This document shows positions 42,604 through 51,969 of a stretch of 64,000 nucleotides of DNA, piece by piece. Position 1 is the first letter of the stretch. Every line of letters starts with the position of its first letter. Source of the DNA: Heliopora coerulea (Eukaryota; Cnidaria; Anthozoa; Scleralcyonacea; Helioporidae). The notes beneath the pieces are model-generated. The model searched no databases, was not told the DNA's origin, and saw only the letters and a list, made by a program, of their open reading frames with translations. Where the stretch lies: contig JASJOG010000634.1 in assembly GCA_030142905.1 (NCBI GenBank), positions 16,981 through 80,980 of the forward strand, written 5' to 3'. The translations under genes and the position numbers were made by a program.

Positions 42604-42770
42604 TATCTCGTTTGTAACATTCAGTGTTATTCGGCTAGTTATGGCGGCTGTCATTGCCTATAAGGCTCGTGTATCGTATTACACATATTGCGTCTTATTC
42701 CAACACCTTCATAAAACCTGTAGTCAACTTGATGCTCAAGTAATGACCTGACTTGCCCTGACTACGGTGT

Positions 42771-43079
42771 ATGGCTGGTGCAACTGCTTTTGAATCTGCT
42801 GGCGCGTGCTGGAATTGCAAACAAGAGACAAAGTATAGATGTCTGACTTATGATGTTTCGACTTGCAATAAACCAGACAATTGTTCTGTCTACGCATCAG
42901 AAGAGACACCTGGATGTAAAGCAGGCGCTTCTGTGGCTTATTGTATCACTTGCTATAAAAAGGAAAAACATTCCTGTGATACTCTTAGAAAAGAATCCAT
43001 TGTTGATCGTACTGCTGCTGGTGGTAAGGCCCAGCCCGTACCACGGGGGGAGGGGCCTGGTGACGAGAACCTCTGTTAA
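42771..43079 (+). CDS. Cysteine-rich 102-aa ORF, element B unit 2
   Basis: The duplicate of the frame at 41690, with three visible amino-acid changes. One replaces a paired cysteine (CLTC becomes CLTY), which would damage a zinc site. Both copies stay open across 102 codons, so either the protein is under constraint or the duplication is very recent; about 2% divergence favours the latter. Confidence 0.38.
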   Translation: MAGATAFESAGACWNCKQETKYRCLTYDVSTCNKPDNCSVYASEETPGCKAGASVAYCITCYKKEKHSCDTLRKESIVDRTAAGGKAQPVPRGEGPGDENLC

Positions 43080-43259
43080 GCGGACACCTCTATTAAGCGG
43101 ACACTAGCCTGTTCCCCGAGGGTGTCCGCTTAATACAGGTTTGACTGTACCTTGGTTAATAAACGCCAACATGGCGGCTATGACGTCAACTGCATACGGT
43201 CTATACAATTGACTAAATTACTTTATTTCTTATTTGCATGTTATTCAAGGGATGCAGGG

Positions 43260-44027
43260 ATGATGAACGCATTCGATGTTGTCCGACCTCAACTCATTGC
43301 TGGGACAAAGGAAAATTTTGTATCAGAAGAATCTGCCGGTGATCAAACGACGAGGAAAAAAGATGATGAAATGAAGTATGTACTTTAGTGTGATGTTATA
43401 TCTGAGGATGGTAGTTAGGTTGGTAGATTGGGACTGCCATAAGGCCACATTTCCATGGGATAGTTCTGCATTTGGAGCACAGAATAATCGATGAATGTGT
43501 TTACTTTGGATTTATTTAATGGACGAAGTCTTACAATCTTCTCAGACTCGTTGAATCGATGGAATGGATAGCATGGCGTTTTTGATCCAAAATACAGCAT
43601 GCACACCGTAAACTATGGTGGTGTCTTCCAATTGACTTCTTTAGCCTCTAATTTTGCTTGGCGGAAAGTTTGTTTCCGAAATATGTTACATTGTGTCATT
43701 GTTATACTGAAGTAAATTATTCATGTTCTAATATATAAAATCTTTACATGTAGTCTAAAAATCTTCTTATAGAGAATATCCATTCATGTTTAGTCAAAAC
43801 AACAATTTGATCTTAAGACTAGACAATTTTTATAAAACTTTTTTTCAACGTTGTTAGCCTTGGTAAAGTTTCATTTATGACTGGAAGGTGGAATTAACCA
43901 TAGGTTGTTCAAACTTCGACATTTTACAAACGGTGTTAACCGTTTGTCTTTAACAAATTTTTAAATTGTATTCAATTGGAAGAAAGAATTTGACGACAAC
44001 AAGGACCCAGATGCTGTCCAGTCAGAG
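43260..44027 (+). CDS. Possible 5' exons of a coiled-coil gene
   Basis: A stretch from ATG at 43260 (MMNAFDVVRPQLIAGTKENF, then a charged run ending KKDDEMK) follows a TTATTCAAG acceptor-like site and ends AA before GTATGT (43376). A second, 43983-44027, follows TTGGAAG, reads KEFDDNKDPDAVQSE and ends GAG before GTATAT. Their phases do not join (2 against 0) unless one G is missing at the first donor, whose consensus would be AAG-GTATGT. Charged composition fits the downstream exons. This is an inference from splice sites and composition, with no homologue known. Confidence 0.35.
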
Positions 44028-44080
44028 GTATATTTTAATTAACAAATGCATGAAAATACGTTTCAGCCTTATTTACATAT

Positions 44081-44257
44081 GAAATAATCAGAAAGGTCTG
44101 AGTAATGCTGAAATGTAAAGAGTAGTTTTCTAACATTTCGAGCGAAGGACCTTCGTCAGAGAGAAAAAACGTTTTTTTCTGATGAAGGGCCTTCGCTCGA
44201 AACGTTAGGAAACTACTCTTTACATTTCGGCATTACTCAGACCTTTCCGATGATTTC
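44081..44257. repeat. 177-bp foldback element
   Basis: Arms of about 80 bp are near-perfect inverse complements, from GAAATAATCAGAAAGG at 44081 to CCTTTCCGATGATTTC ending at 44257. They contain TTTCGAGCGAAGG[AG]CCTTCGTC-like DNA around a short AACGTTT centre. The whole can form a cruciform. The same TTTCGAGCGAAG phrase occurs near 29215. Confidence 0.85.
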
Positions 44258-44769
44258 ACTTCGATTTCAATAGTACCTACGCAGTACTCTATTTTTATAT
44301 TTACATATGGACGGTTTTCTGCCTGGTTGAAAAGTACTTCTGAAATTACGTTATTCTGACATCCTGACTTCAAAATTAGGTGAGCTGAAATTTTTGACCT
44401 ATCAAAAAATAAAGTGATCTTATTAACTCTTTATCCGGCAAAATAGCGGTAAAATAGTGCCGACGGACTTAATTGTAGTTATTTGTATTAAGTTGTTAAC
44501 GGTCAACTACGTGAGGTAAGAAGTTCAAGTAGTTTTCATACTCACCTCATTCCCCTTCACGGTTTCACGCAATATCTGACACGTTACGTAGAATGGTAAT
44601 TAGTACTTAGGAATGAAAAAAGAAGAAATGGCTGTTCATTACTGGGTGGTAGTTGGATAAAGAATCGTTCAGATTATTAAATTTATCCTTCAGTTCATCA
44701 GCTAAGATTATTCTTAAACATTGTTAATTAGGTGCCTTCCTATTCTAAACATGAGTGAAAGATGAACAT

Positions 44770-44857
44770 TCGTCAAGCTCTATCCACAGACCGGGATCGA
44801 ACGCACCACCTTCTGATGAGCGGTGAGACGTTCTAACCATTGAGCTACCAAGACTCA
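44770..44857 (-). repeat. SINE family 1 copy, head
   Basis: Minus-strand copy of the tRNA-like head (GGTAGCTCAATGGTTAGAAC, GGTGCGTTCGATC). It meets the plus-strand copy that follows it almost head to head. Confidence 0.72.
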
Positions 44858-45065
44858 GATGGTGAGCTGAGGGGCAAGTTCGACATATGTGCGACCTGTC
44901 TCACCGGTCATCCGAAGGTTGCTGGTTCGATCCCCGTCTGGGACTCAGAAATCGTTTTTCTGAGGATAGAGTTTGACGAACGTTCATCTATCATTCAAGA
45001 TATCTCCACGCTCCCACACTTCCAAAGATATATACCTTACTTCCTACACCTCCAACCAGAGTAAC
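44858..45065 (+). repeat. SINE family 1 copy
   Basis: Plus-strand copy whose upstream part (TGGTGAGCTGAGGGGCAAG) precedes GTCTCACCGGTCATCCGAAGG, a B-box GGTTCGATC and the body CTGAGGATAGAGTTTGACG. The A-box half is partly lost. Confidence 0.7.
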
Positions 45066-45450
45066 ATTCTACATTAGGTCCAGTTCTTCCCCTAACTGCC
45101 AACTTAAATCTGCTTAATACTCAGGTTATGGTTTAAGATCCTTCGAATATCAAACTGTTGGCGCATCCTTTGCAGAAGTTAACAGGTCAAATGGGAGTAA
45201 CGAGTCTTTATTCTTCTTGTTCGACAAATATAAAAGTACGGTTGCAAAAACATTTTCTTAAATTCATTCTATACTATAGTATTCTTGTGGAGATATCCGC
45301 ACTATTTGGTGTCCACATACATTATTTAAGTTTTCGACGAGATTTCCACATTGAGTGGTGATTCTTATTCAAAATAGGTAACTTGATTGGAGCTCCTTCT
45401 CTATAGTGTCATTCTATATCATGTATACAGAATTGTTATAATCATATTAA

Positions 45451-46412
45451 ACACGGAGCGATCGCATAAGAAGAGGCTGAGTTTCTCAGCCTGTCAATTA
45501 TGATTAAGGAAAGGTCGCATGTTATTGGTCAATTGAGTTTGGACTAATTTCCGGTGGACGAATATCACGTTCAATTGAGAATATAGGAGATGAATTTGTT
45601 TGCAACGACGTTGCTGCCTGGATAGTATTTTGCGCCTGTTGGCCATTTGAACTGTTTTGACTGAGCCAACAATCCAAGAGCAATTCCATCACTTCAATAT
45701 TTCCTGCCGGTTTTTCGTTGGACAGTAACTGATTCCTCACGGTGTTAATCTTTTTACGTACTTCTACCAAGCGCCCTTCCTCATCGCGTTTCACTTCCAT
45801 ATTGAAGCCGTAGTAGGCCTTGCTCTCTTTAATTGCACTTTTATTCTTCTGGTAGTAGGCTTTATTGCGATCATACTTGCTAAGCCCCGCAGAAAGCGGA
45901 GTTGTGCTTTGCGCAGAGGTAGAAGTCCGAGCTGTTGGATGAGAGCAACCGAGCATGTTTGCCACAAATGAATTTGAAAGTGGCGCCAGCTTTTGTTCAT
46001 ATTTATAATATTACAAGCTTCAAGTATGGGCCAAAAAGAATACAGATGGCTATGACACATCGTGGACGTAATAAAATGTGAATCGTGCCCAAACACTGCG
46101 CAGGTAGGATGACTATAAGTGAATGAAGATGCGCAGGACGTCTCGAATGATTATAATACGACGTATAACAACCAGAAAAATCAGTAAATGTGGCATGTTC
46201 AGCCATTTATTGCTTTATATATTGTTTAGCTGTATTTTAAAAACACATTTTAAAAGTATTTCCGTAAGCTTTAGGCTCTAGGACACGCTTGTGGAACTCT
46301 ACGCTGTCCAGTTCAGTCACGCTTTGAAGTGTCCGCCGTTTTGAAACATGCAACCGCCATACGAAGCTAGAAATGTGGGAGGAGCTTACCCTTTTATAGC
46401 GTCGCTCCGTGT
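45451..46412 (-). mobile_element. TTAA-flanked DNA element, 962 bp
   Basis: Both ends read ACACGGAGCGA inward and are bordered by TTAA (45447-45450, 46413-46416). Past the 11-bp match the ends stay similar with indels (CGCATAAGAAG against CGCTATAAAAG). TTAA is the target of piggyBac and Kolobok elements. The only intact frame is 45522-45965, which is not a transposase. Confidence 0.8.
45522..45965 (-). CDS. Accessory-type 147-aa protein of the TTAA element
   Basis: The frame is uninterrupted from ATG at 45965 (MANMLGCSHP) to the stop at 45522. It has a motif KYDRNKAYYQKNKSAIKESK, then a charged segment predicted as helix (NMEVKRDEEGRLVEVRKKI), then a Gln/Ser/Asn-rich tail. YYxxNK-type repeats occur in proteins from several cnidarian transposons, as far as I recall. 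There is no DDE motif or zinc finger. It occupies nearly half of the element and remains intact where most nearby frames are broken, so it may be needed by the element, or the copy is young. Function is unknown. Confidence 0.5.
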   Translation of the reverse strand: MANMLGCSHPTARTSTSAQSTTPLSAGLSKYDRNKAYYQKNKSAIKESKAYYGFNMEVKRDEEGRLVEVRKKINTVRNQLLSNEKPAGNIEVMELLLDCWLSQNSSNGQQAQNTIQAATSLQTNSSPIFSIERDIRPPEISPNSIDQ

Positions 46413-46806
46413 TTAAACGACTGCAGAATGTCGTGACGATCACGTCAAGTGCCTGGTTAATTGCCCGCTATTTCGAATGTTATTCGCATAAAATATTTAT
46501 ATTTATCAAAGAATGAAAACGAGAATTGTAACTCCCAGTTGATTAGTCAACTTCCCTAGAGGATGCGCCAGTACTTGGAGAATCACAGAATCCTAAACAA
46601 CAAGCTGAGTGTTATCCACACATGCTGCACATATATGGCAGCTTGGTGTTACAACAGATGATATGTGGACATTTGTCCAGCTCCTTTACTCAGAAAAAGC
46701 AAATTCTTAGTACCCGCCTGGGGCTAAGAAATCGTTCATCTGTGTAAGCAGCTTGAAGAACATTCACATCTGGTCTCAAATAATTTGTTTGCTGTTTACC
46801 CTTCAG

Positions 46807-49647
46807 TAAGTGTGGAGTTTGATGAAAAGTTACAGGACTTGGAAGAAGCGGTATAAGCCGATGGGAAGGTATTGTATTGAAGTTTTGTTTATTATGATAG
46901 GCATGGCTAACTTTGGTGGTTTTAATTCCATACAAAACAATCGTGACTGCGAAGATTGAAATCATTTTTATTCTCTATGTTTTGACTAACTTGTAGTCAT
47001 CATCACGAAACTACAAAATTGTCCAAGCGGGTTGAGAATAATAATGATTTCAATCTTCAGAGTCACCATTCTTTTGTATTCTAATTAGAATACTCAGTCG
47101 TCATCGAAATTTGCTAGTTTTGTGTCGGTGTTTAAACGAAATGACCTTCTGTTACGCATCACGAATTACCGTCAAAAGTTTACGACGAACTGTTTTTGTT
47201 TTTAGAAATGGGATGAACACAAGAAGAGAAATGATAAGTTCCGTTACAAGTTTCAGGAGCTCAAATTAGGTGTGGTCATGAATCCTCATGCTTACTGATG
47301 TGATAGGTCAATCATACACTCAATTAGAAATCTGGAAACCTTAATTTAATACCAAGCACACAAAATTGTCTAAATTGTACCCCGCTTAGTGTTTTGCTTG
47401 TTTTCTCTTGCTCCGACAAACGAATTCCTACACCAGTTACTACTAAAATATTTCATTCTGATGTTTCAAATGTTTCAAAGTGAAGAAAAATGGAAACTCC
47501 TGTGGACGACCAGCTTAAAAAGCCCATAGCAACCAAAGTCAACAGTACCATCTAATACGGTTGCTATGGTAAATTTGATGATACTTTTCCCGATAAATTA
47601 ATATGTTGAAGCAATCCATTGAAATGTTGTAAACGTAAGTAAAGGAGGTGAAAAAACAGTAATACTTCATTTCAGTAGTAAAAAAATGTTTTTAAGAAAT
47701 TTGGAAAGTTTTCTCAAACTTTAGGTTCAACTACTGCCGTAACTTCAGGAACTCTCACCTGGCGGCGTAAGACTTCTATTATTTTAGTCTGGCTAACCAC
47801 AGACGATTTTACTCGTCAAGAGGTGAGCTCCCGCAGTGAAGGAGTTATAACCATCTCAGTTATGACTATCTCTACGATAACCAGCTCAATGATGACCATT
47901 TCAATATGACCAGCTCATTTACTACCAGCTCAATGATAACCATCTTAGTTACGACCATTTCAATTATGACCATCTTAGTTGTGACCATCTCAATTGTGAC
48001 CATTTAAATTATGACAATTTCAATTATGACAAAGTCAGTTATGACAATATCAGTCATGACTATCTCAGTAATAACTAGCTCAATTAACTCTTTCACGTTG
48101 GGGGGAGAGGTTAGTCTAGGGGAGAGCTCCCGCAGTGAAAAGGTTATTGTAAATTGTGAATTAGTAGTTGAAAGTTTATTAATGATAATCATCTCCATTC
48201 TTTCCATCTTCCTCCGTTAGAGGTGAAGAGTCAAGAGAATGAGCGTGAAAAGTTAGCCAAGTGAGAAGAGCTATTTGATTTTGTCACCATGTGATATGCG
48301 TGTTTTGTCCAAAATGCTGGACGAGAATATTCATTGAAGCATTTTTGAAGCTGTATTTTCTTGATATAGTGAAAACGACAATATTTTTTGCGAGGTGGCT
48401 GACCTAAAGAACAACAACACGGAGTTAGAAAGAAATGTAGATCATCTTGAAGAAATGGTAAGCTCCATAGCGCACACGCACACTTGATTCTACACTGCTC
48501 ACCACTGGACACTTTTTCTTGACAAATTACCTGATTGGAAGTGGCGAAGGTAACCATAGGAACCGGTCATGCTATGGAAATTTAACATTACCTAAGCACA
48601 TGTCAACTGATCACGCTATGCAAAATTAAGATGATGTACGATATTCAGGGAGTGCTTGTATGGAAGCGACCCAGCTCTCTTGGTAGGCCTGGCCCTAATA
48701 AGAAGGCTGAATTTCACTTCTCCTTTACATGGGAATTTTCTGGCCCTTCCAGCAGGGCTGGAATTTCCAGCCCTCCTAGGCGAGATCTAGGGTAGTCAAT
48801 AGTGAGATTCCGCTTGGGAGGGGTTGTCCTCTTCTCATGCAAACGTTGACAAATATTACAAGGGATTTCACCGGGAGGCGAGATTTGCTTTATGTTTTGC
48901 GAAACAAACAGTTTTAACAGTTTAGGTCTGGGGAGTATTATTGACGTTTATCGTGTTTCTTGCGAAAAACAACAGTTTGCAGGAATGGATATTGGAGAAA
49001 CTAGACGCAACTTCCATGAAATTCACATTTCTTTGCCGAACGTTTGACCTGGACGTCTCTATTGAGGATTCGGAAGATATTTATATTATAACATTAAGTT
49101 GTAATTGTTATTGTGAGGGAGTTCTGTCTGATTTTAGGTCATATTTAAAAACTGAGCAGCAGCGTTTGATCGGGTTCAAGACACGAGACGACAGCCGAGT
49201 GTTTTAGATTCGATAAAGCAGATATTGCGAGTTTTTTAAATGATTCGGAAACGAACTCCTTAATACGCTAATTCTCGAAGAAATTTTGAAAATTTATGTT
49301 TTCTAAACCGAGAAAATTTGACGAGAAAAGTGAACACGTTTTTCTCACATTTAAAATCACGATATGGTTACGATTTTCCTTACTGTTTTCCTCGTGAATA
49401 ATTACATTTGGGTTTTTTTAAGAAACCTGTAAATAAGGAGGCAAAATTATCAAAATGGTGGTATAGCCGTCATGACATTTTCTCTTGTGACTTTTCCAGC
49501 TATAACAGGACAAAGCTTCTAATATAAATGTGTTATGACAAGCCACCTTTCATGTTCGTTCTTTGACTTTTTTTTTGATTACCATAGAATGCAGTTTGCA
49601 GCCAAGCGCAAGAACCAAACACATTAGTCTCACTTCTTGTTTGTCAG
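46807..49647 (+). CDS. Internal exons of a coiled-coil gene
   Basis: Four small exons with good splice sites. 46807-46850, after TTACCCTTCAG: SVEFDEKLQDLEEA, donor GTATAA. 47206-47271, after TTTTTGTTTTTAG: KWDEHKKRNDKFRYKFQELK, donor GTGGTC or, two bases earlier, GTGTGG. 48395-48457: VADLKNNNTELERNVDHLEE, donor GTAAGC. 49588-49647, after TTGATTACCATAG: NAVCSQAQEPNTL, donor GTATAG. All join in phase 0. Heptad-like spacing of Leu, Phe and Val among charged residues suggests a coiled coil. The introns hold MITEs and a minisatellite. I do not recognise the protein. Confidence 0.5.
47744..48140. repeat. MITE split by a minisatellite
   Basis: The left part (47744-47850) has AGTCTGGCTAACCACAGACG, GATTTTACTCGTCAAGAGG and CTCCCGCAGTGAAGGAGTTA. 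The right part (48083-48140) has TTAACTCTTTCACG and again CTCCCGCAGTGAAAAGG. Between them lies a 15-bp tandem array (47856-48088). Confidence 0.65.
47856..48088. repeat. 15-bp minisatellite, about 15 copies
   Basis: The unit TCAATTATGACCATC and its variants (TCAGTTATGACTATC, TTAGTTACGACCATT and others) repeat with a 15-base period, with one unit a base short. Short frames on both strands here (48004-48220) are by-products of the repeat. Confidence 0.9.
49085..49410 (+). repeat. Dispersed repeat, family B
   Basis: Contains AAAACTGAGCAGCAGCGTTT, GAGTGTTTTAGATTCGATAAAGC and CCTTAATACGCTAATTC, with a tail CACGATATGGTTACGATTTTCC. Shares this order with 63055-63325 (plus) and 59080-59350 (minus). 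The 88-codon frame at 48941-49207 overlaps the repeat and is not called. Confidence 0.75.
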
Positions 49648-49649
49648 GT

Positions 49650-50490
49650 ATAGTGATTGTACAGCTCGTAATGCGAAGGTACATTCACATCTGAATGCCA
49701 TCTTCAGTCTTGGACTGGATTTCGACTGGAATTCCACTTGTAAACGCAATCGGACTAAAATTTGGAATGGTTTTGACCACCTGTTTGAGGTGATCTGAGA
49801 GAAGGCTGACTTTGTACTCACAACGTACAGTCCAAATTCTGTTTAACTTTCCTTATGTGAACACAAGTAAAAAAGTTCCAGTCGATTTTACCAAGAGAAA
49901 AGACTATTTACTATTACCAGCCCAAAATTTCAAAAACTAAATAATAAAACATAAACCGAAGAATGTCATCATCTTTGCTCGATATTCACGTTATAGACAA
50001 GACAAGACTAAGACGACGGTGAGCTGTTATAACTTAAATATCAAGCAAACAAGATGACGTTGTTTGGTTTGTGTTTTGCTCTTTAAAAGAGTAACATGAA
50101 TAGAAAAATAACAATTCATCAAAGTTTTATTGGTGTCGATCATGTGGTATGTTTCATGGCATTTTGCGTTTTTAAAAGTTTGCCAGAGGGAAGTGTTAAT
50201 GTTACAAATTCTGAATCCCCTCCCTCCTGGAAATTTTGGAATTTATGACTTCTGACGCAGAATTTGTTGCGTTTTGGGGTGATACAGCATTCCTACAACA
50301 CTTCGAAAAAAGTACTAATGATACGGTCTCTGTAGAAGAGAATATGGGAACGAGTTCTTTCCAGTAGTTTCCTTTTTTTCTCGCGAAATATTCTGAAAAT
50401 GTGCTGTTTGTTTGGCTGAAATCATCGTTTGTACGACTCAACTGTGGGATTCAGTGATGAATGCAAGAAACTGTAATCCTGGCCAAAAAT
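49650..50490. other. Intronic DNA, nothing recognised
   Basis: No coding motif. Frames at 49630-49821 and 50202-50441 (minus) are short and show no homology I know. Confidence 0.35.
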
Positions 50491-50494
50491 ATTG

Positions 50495-50607
50495 GGACAA
50501 CACTTTAACACTTTCCCGGCGGCGTAAGATATCTATCATTATACTCTGGCTAACGCTGGAGATTTTGCTCGTCAAGGGAGCACCTCCCGCCTCGAAAGAG
50601 TTAGAAT
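50495..50607. repeat. Palindromic MITE copy
   Basis: AACACTTTCCCGGCGGCGTA opens it, CTCTGGCTAACGCTGGAGAT lies in the centre and CTCCCGCCTCGAAAGAGTTA closes it, so the ends are roughly inverse complements. It belongs to the family listed at 40328. Confidence 0.75.
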
Positions 50608-50889
50608 AGATAGTACGATTACGCTTTTCACTTCCCTCCTTCAACGTTGCGAGTTTTTTGTCAGCTTTTTGCTTTGCATGTGGCCCATGCAGCGAGCATC
50701 ATCTGACATGGTGGTATGAAACAACATTGATGGAGGGGAGGAAGGAAAGAGGGAGCGAACGATATTTCTTCTTTCGTCTTTAGTATGGTTAGCAGGGAGA
50801 CATATGCCACGCTGCCTCAGATATTTTTGGCCAGGATAGCAGGCTTTGAAAATACCAAGATCTTTAGGCTTCTGCTCAGGTTGCACTTA

Positions 50890-51085
50890 CGTCGAATGTG
50901 CATCTTAGCTCACCATCTGTCTCGGTAGCTCAATGGTTTGAGCATCTCGTCCCCATCAGTCATCAGAAGGTTGCGGGCTCGATCCCCATCTGGGGGTCAG
51001 AAATTGTTTTTCTGAGGTTAGAACACGACGAACGTTCATTTATCATTCAGGGTATCTGCAAGCTCCCACATTTCCAGAATATTTA
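50890..51085 (+). repeat. SINE family 1 copy
   Basis: Full-length-looking copy: CTCGGTAGCTCAATGGTTTG, GTTGCGGGCTCGATCCCC, then CAGAAATTGTTTTTCTGAGG and AACGTTCATTTATCATTCAG. Confidence 0.82.
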
Positions 51086-51119
51086 TCTAATCCATAGCAA
51101 TATTAATAACATATAATGG

Positions 51120-51335
51120 CTTCCGCTCAGGTCGCACATATGTCGAACTTGCACCTTAGCTCGCTATTTAAGTCTTGGTAGCTCAATGGTTAGAGCGTCT
51201 CACTGGTCATCAGAAGATTGCTGGCTCGATCCCCGTCTGGGGCTCAGAAATCGTTTTTCTGAGGATAGAATTGATGAACGTTTATCTTCATTCAAGATAT
51301 CTGCAAGCTCCCACATTTCCAAAATATATATGTTA
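51120..51335 (+). repeat. SINE family 1 copy, tandem to the previous
   Basis: Second copy in the same orientation: GTCTTGGTAGCTCAATGGTT, TTGCTGGCTCGATCCCCGTC, then CAGAAATCGTTTTTCTGAGG and the CTCCCACATTTCCAAAATAT end. It lies about 35 bases downstream of the previous one. Confidence 0.82.
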
Positions 51336-51699
51336 GTAGTTTTATATGTTCGAGTGTATATTTGTTTTTCTCAGGTGTATTGTGGGATATTTAAAATTGT
51401 ATGATTTCTCAAGTATTAACGTCTGACTGTGTTGCAAAAATCAACAATCGGGGGCATGGTTAAAGCTGAACTCTGGGGGTTGTACCTCGCAGATGTTGCT
51501 CGACTAATCACGTTATTTCCTGAAATATTTCACAAAATATCTTAGAATGCGTCAGAATGAGTCTCAGGAGGGACTAAAATACAAAATTTTACTACTTGGG
51601 TTACCCTAAAGGCCAACATTCTCCTTTGCGGTACTTGGCGTTCCAAGATCCAGGTCTTTACTTGCTTAAGAGTGATTTTATTTCCGCTTGATGAACCCT

Positions 51700-51965
51700 A
51701 ACAGCTCCCTAAGCTGTTCTCCCTAGAGGTCTAGTAAGGGCCACCCCCTGATGCTTCTAGTGTTACTACATGAACAAACCGAAGTCCCCGGAGAAAACCT
51801 GCGATTCTTGGTAGAGTAAAACTAGACAACATTCTTCTCACATGTGACCAAGAAAATGTTAATGAGATAACTGCATGAGGCCGGAATGAAACCCTAGTCA
51901 CAGTGGTGAAAGATATGCACTACCACTATGTCATCAACCTCCAAACTACTACTGCCAATAACTAA
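51700..51965 (-). repeat. SINE family 2 copy
   Basis: Shares CTAGACAACATTCTTCTCAC and GTGACCAAG with 38760-38985. On the minus strand GACATAGTGGTAGTGCATAT is A-box-like and GGTTTCATTCC is a worn B-box. Confidence 0.68.
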
Positions 51966-51969
51966 TGTC

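Larger units (their letters stand above)
40736..43147. mobile_element. Pogo-type element B with tandem internal duplication
   Basis: Left end CAGTCAAACCTGTATTAAGC (40736) and the complement ending at 43147 are flanked by TA (40734-40735, 43148-43149). Forms of CTGTATTAAGCGGACAC recur about six times inside the left end and three times inside each right end. A unit of 1080 bp, including the right TIR, is present twice (40987-42066 and 42067-43147), about 98% identical by eye. Each unit has a minus-strand HIRAN-like frame and a plus-strand cysteine-rich frame. No transposase is visible, so it is non-autonomous. Confidence 0.87.
40987..43147. repeat. Tandem duplication, two 1080-bp units
   Basis: Unit 1 is 40987-42066 and unit 2 is 42067-43147. 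Each starts TATTTGTCAATCGGTTC and ends in the right TIR TTTGACTG. About 20 differences are visible, among them a one-base deletion in unit 1 near 41233. The junction joins the end of a TIR directly to internal sequence. Confidence 0.92.

Noticed and set aside
47856..48088. Possible CRISPR-like array of direct repeats
   Set aside because: Units are contiguous 15-mers with no unique spacers, in a eukaryotic intron.
48941..49207. 88-codon plus-strand ORF
   Set aside because: Its 3' half is dispersed repeat family B, found in other places without an open frame.
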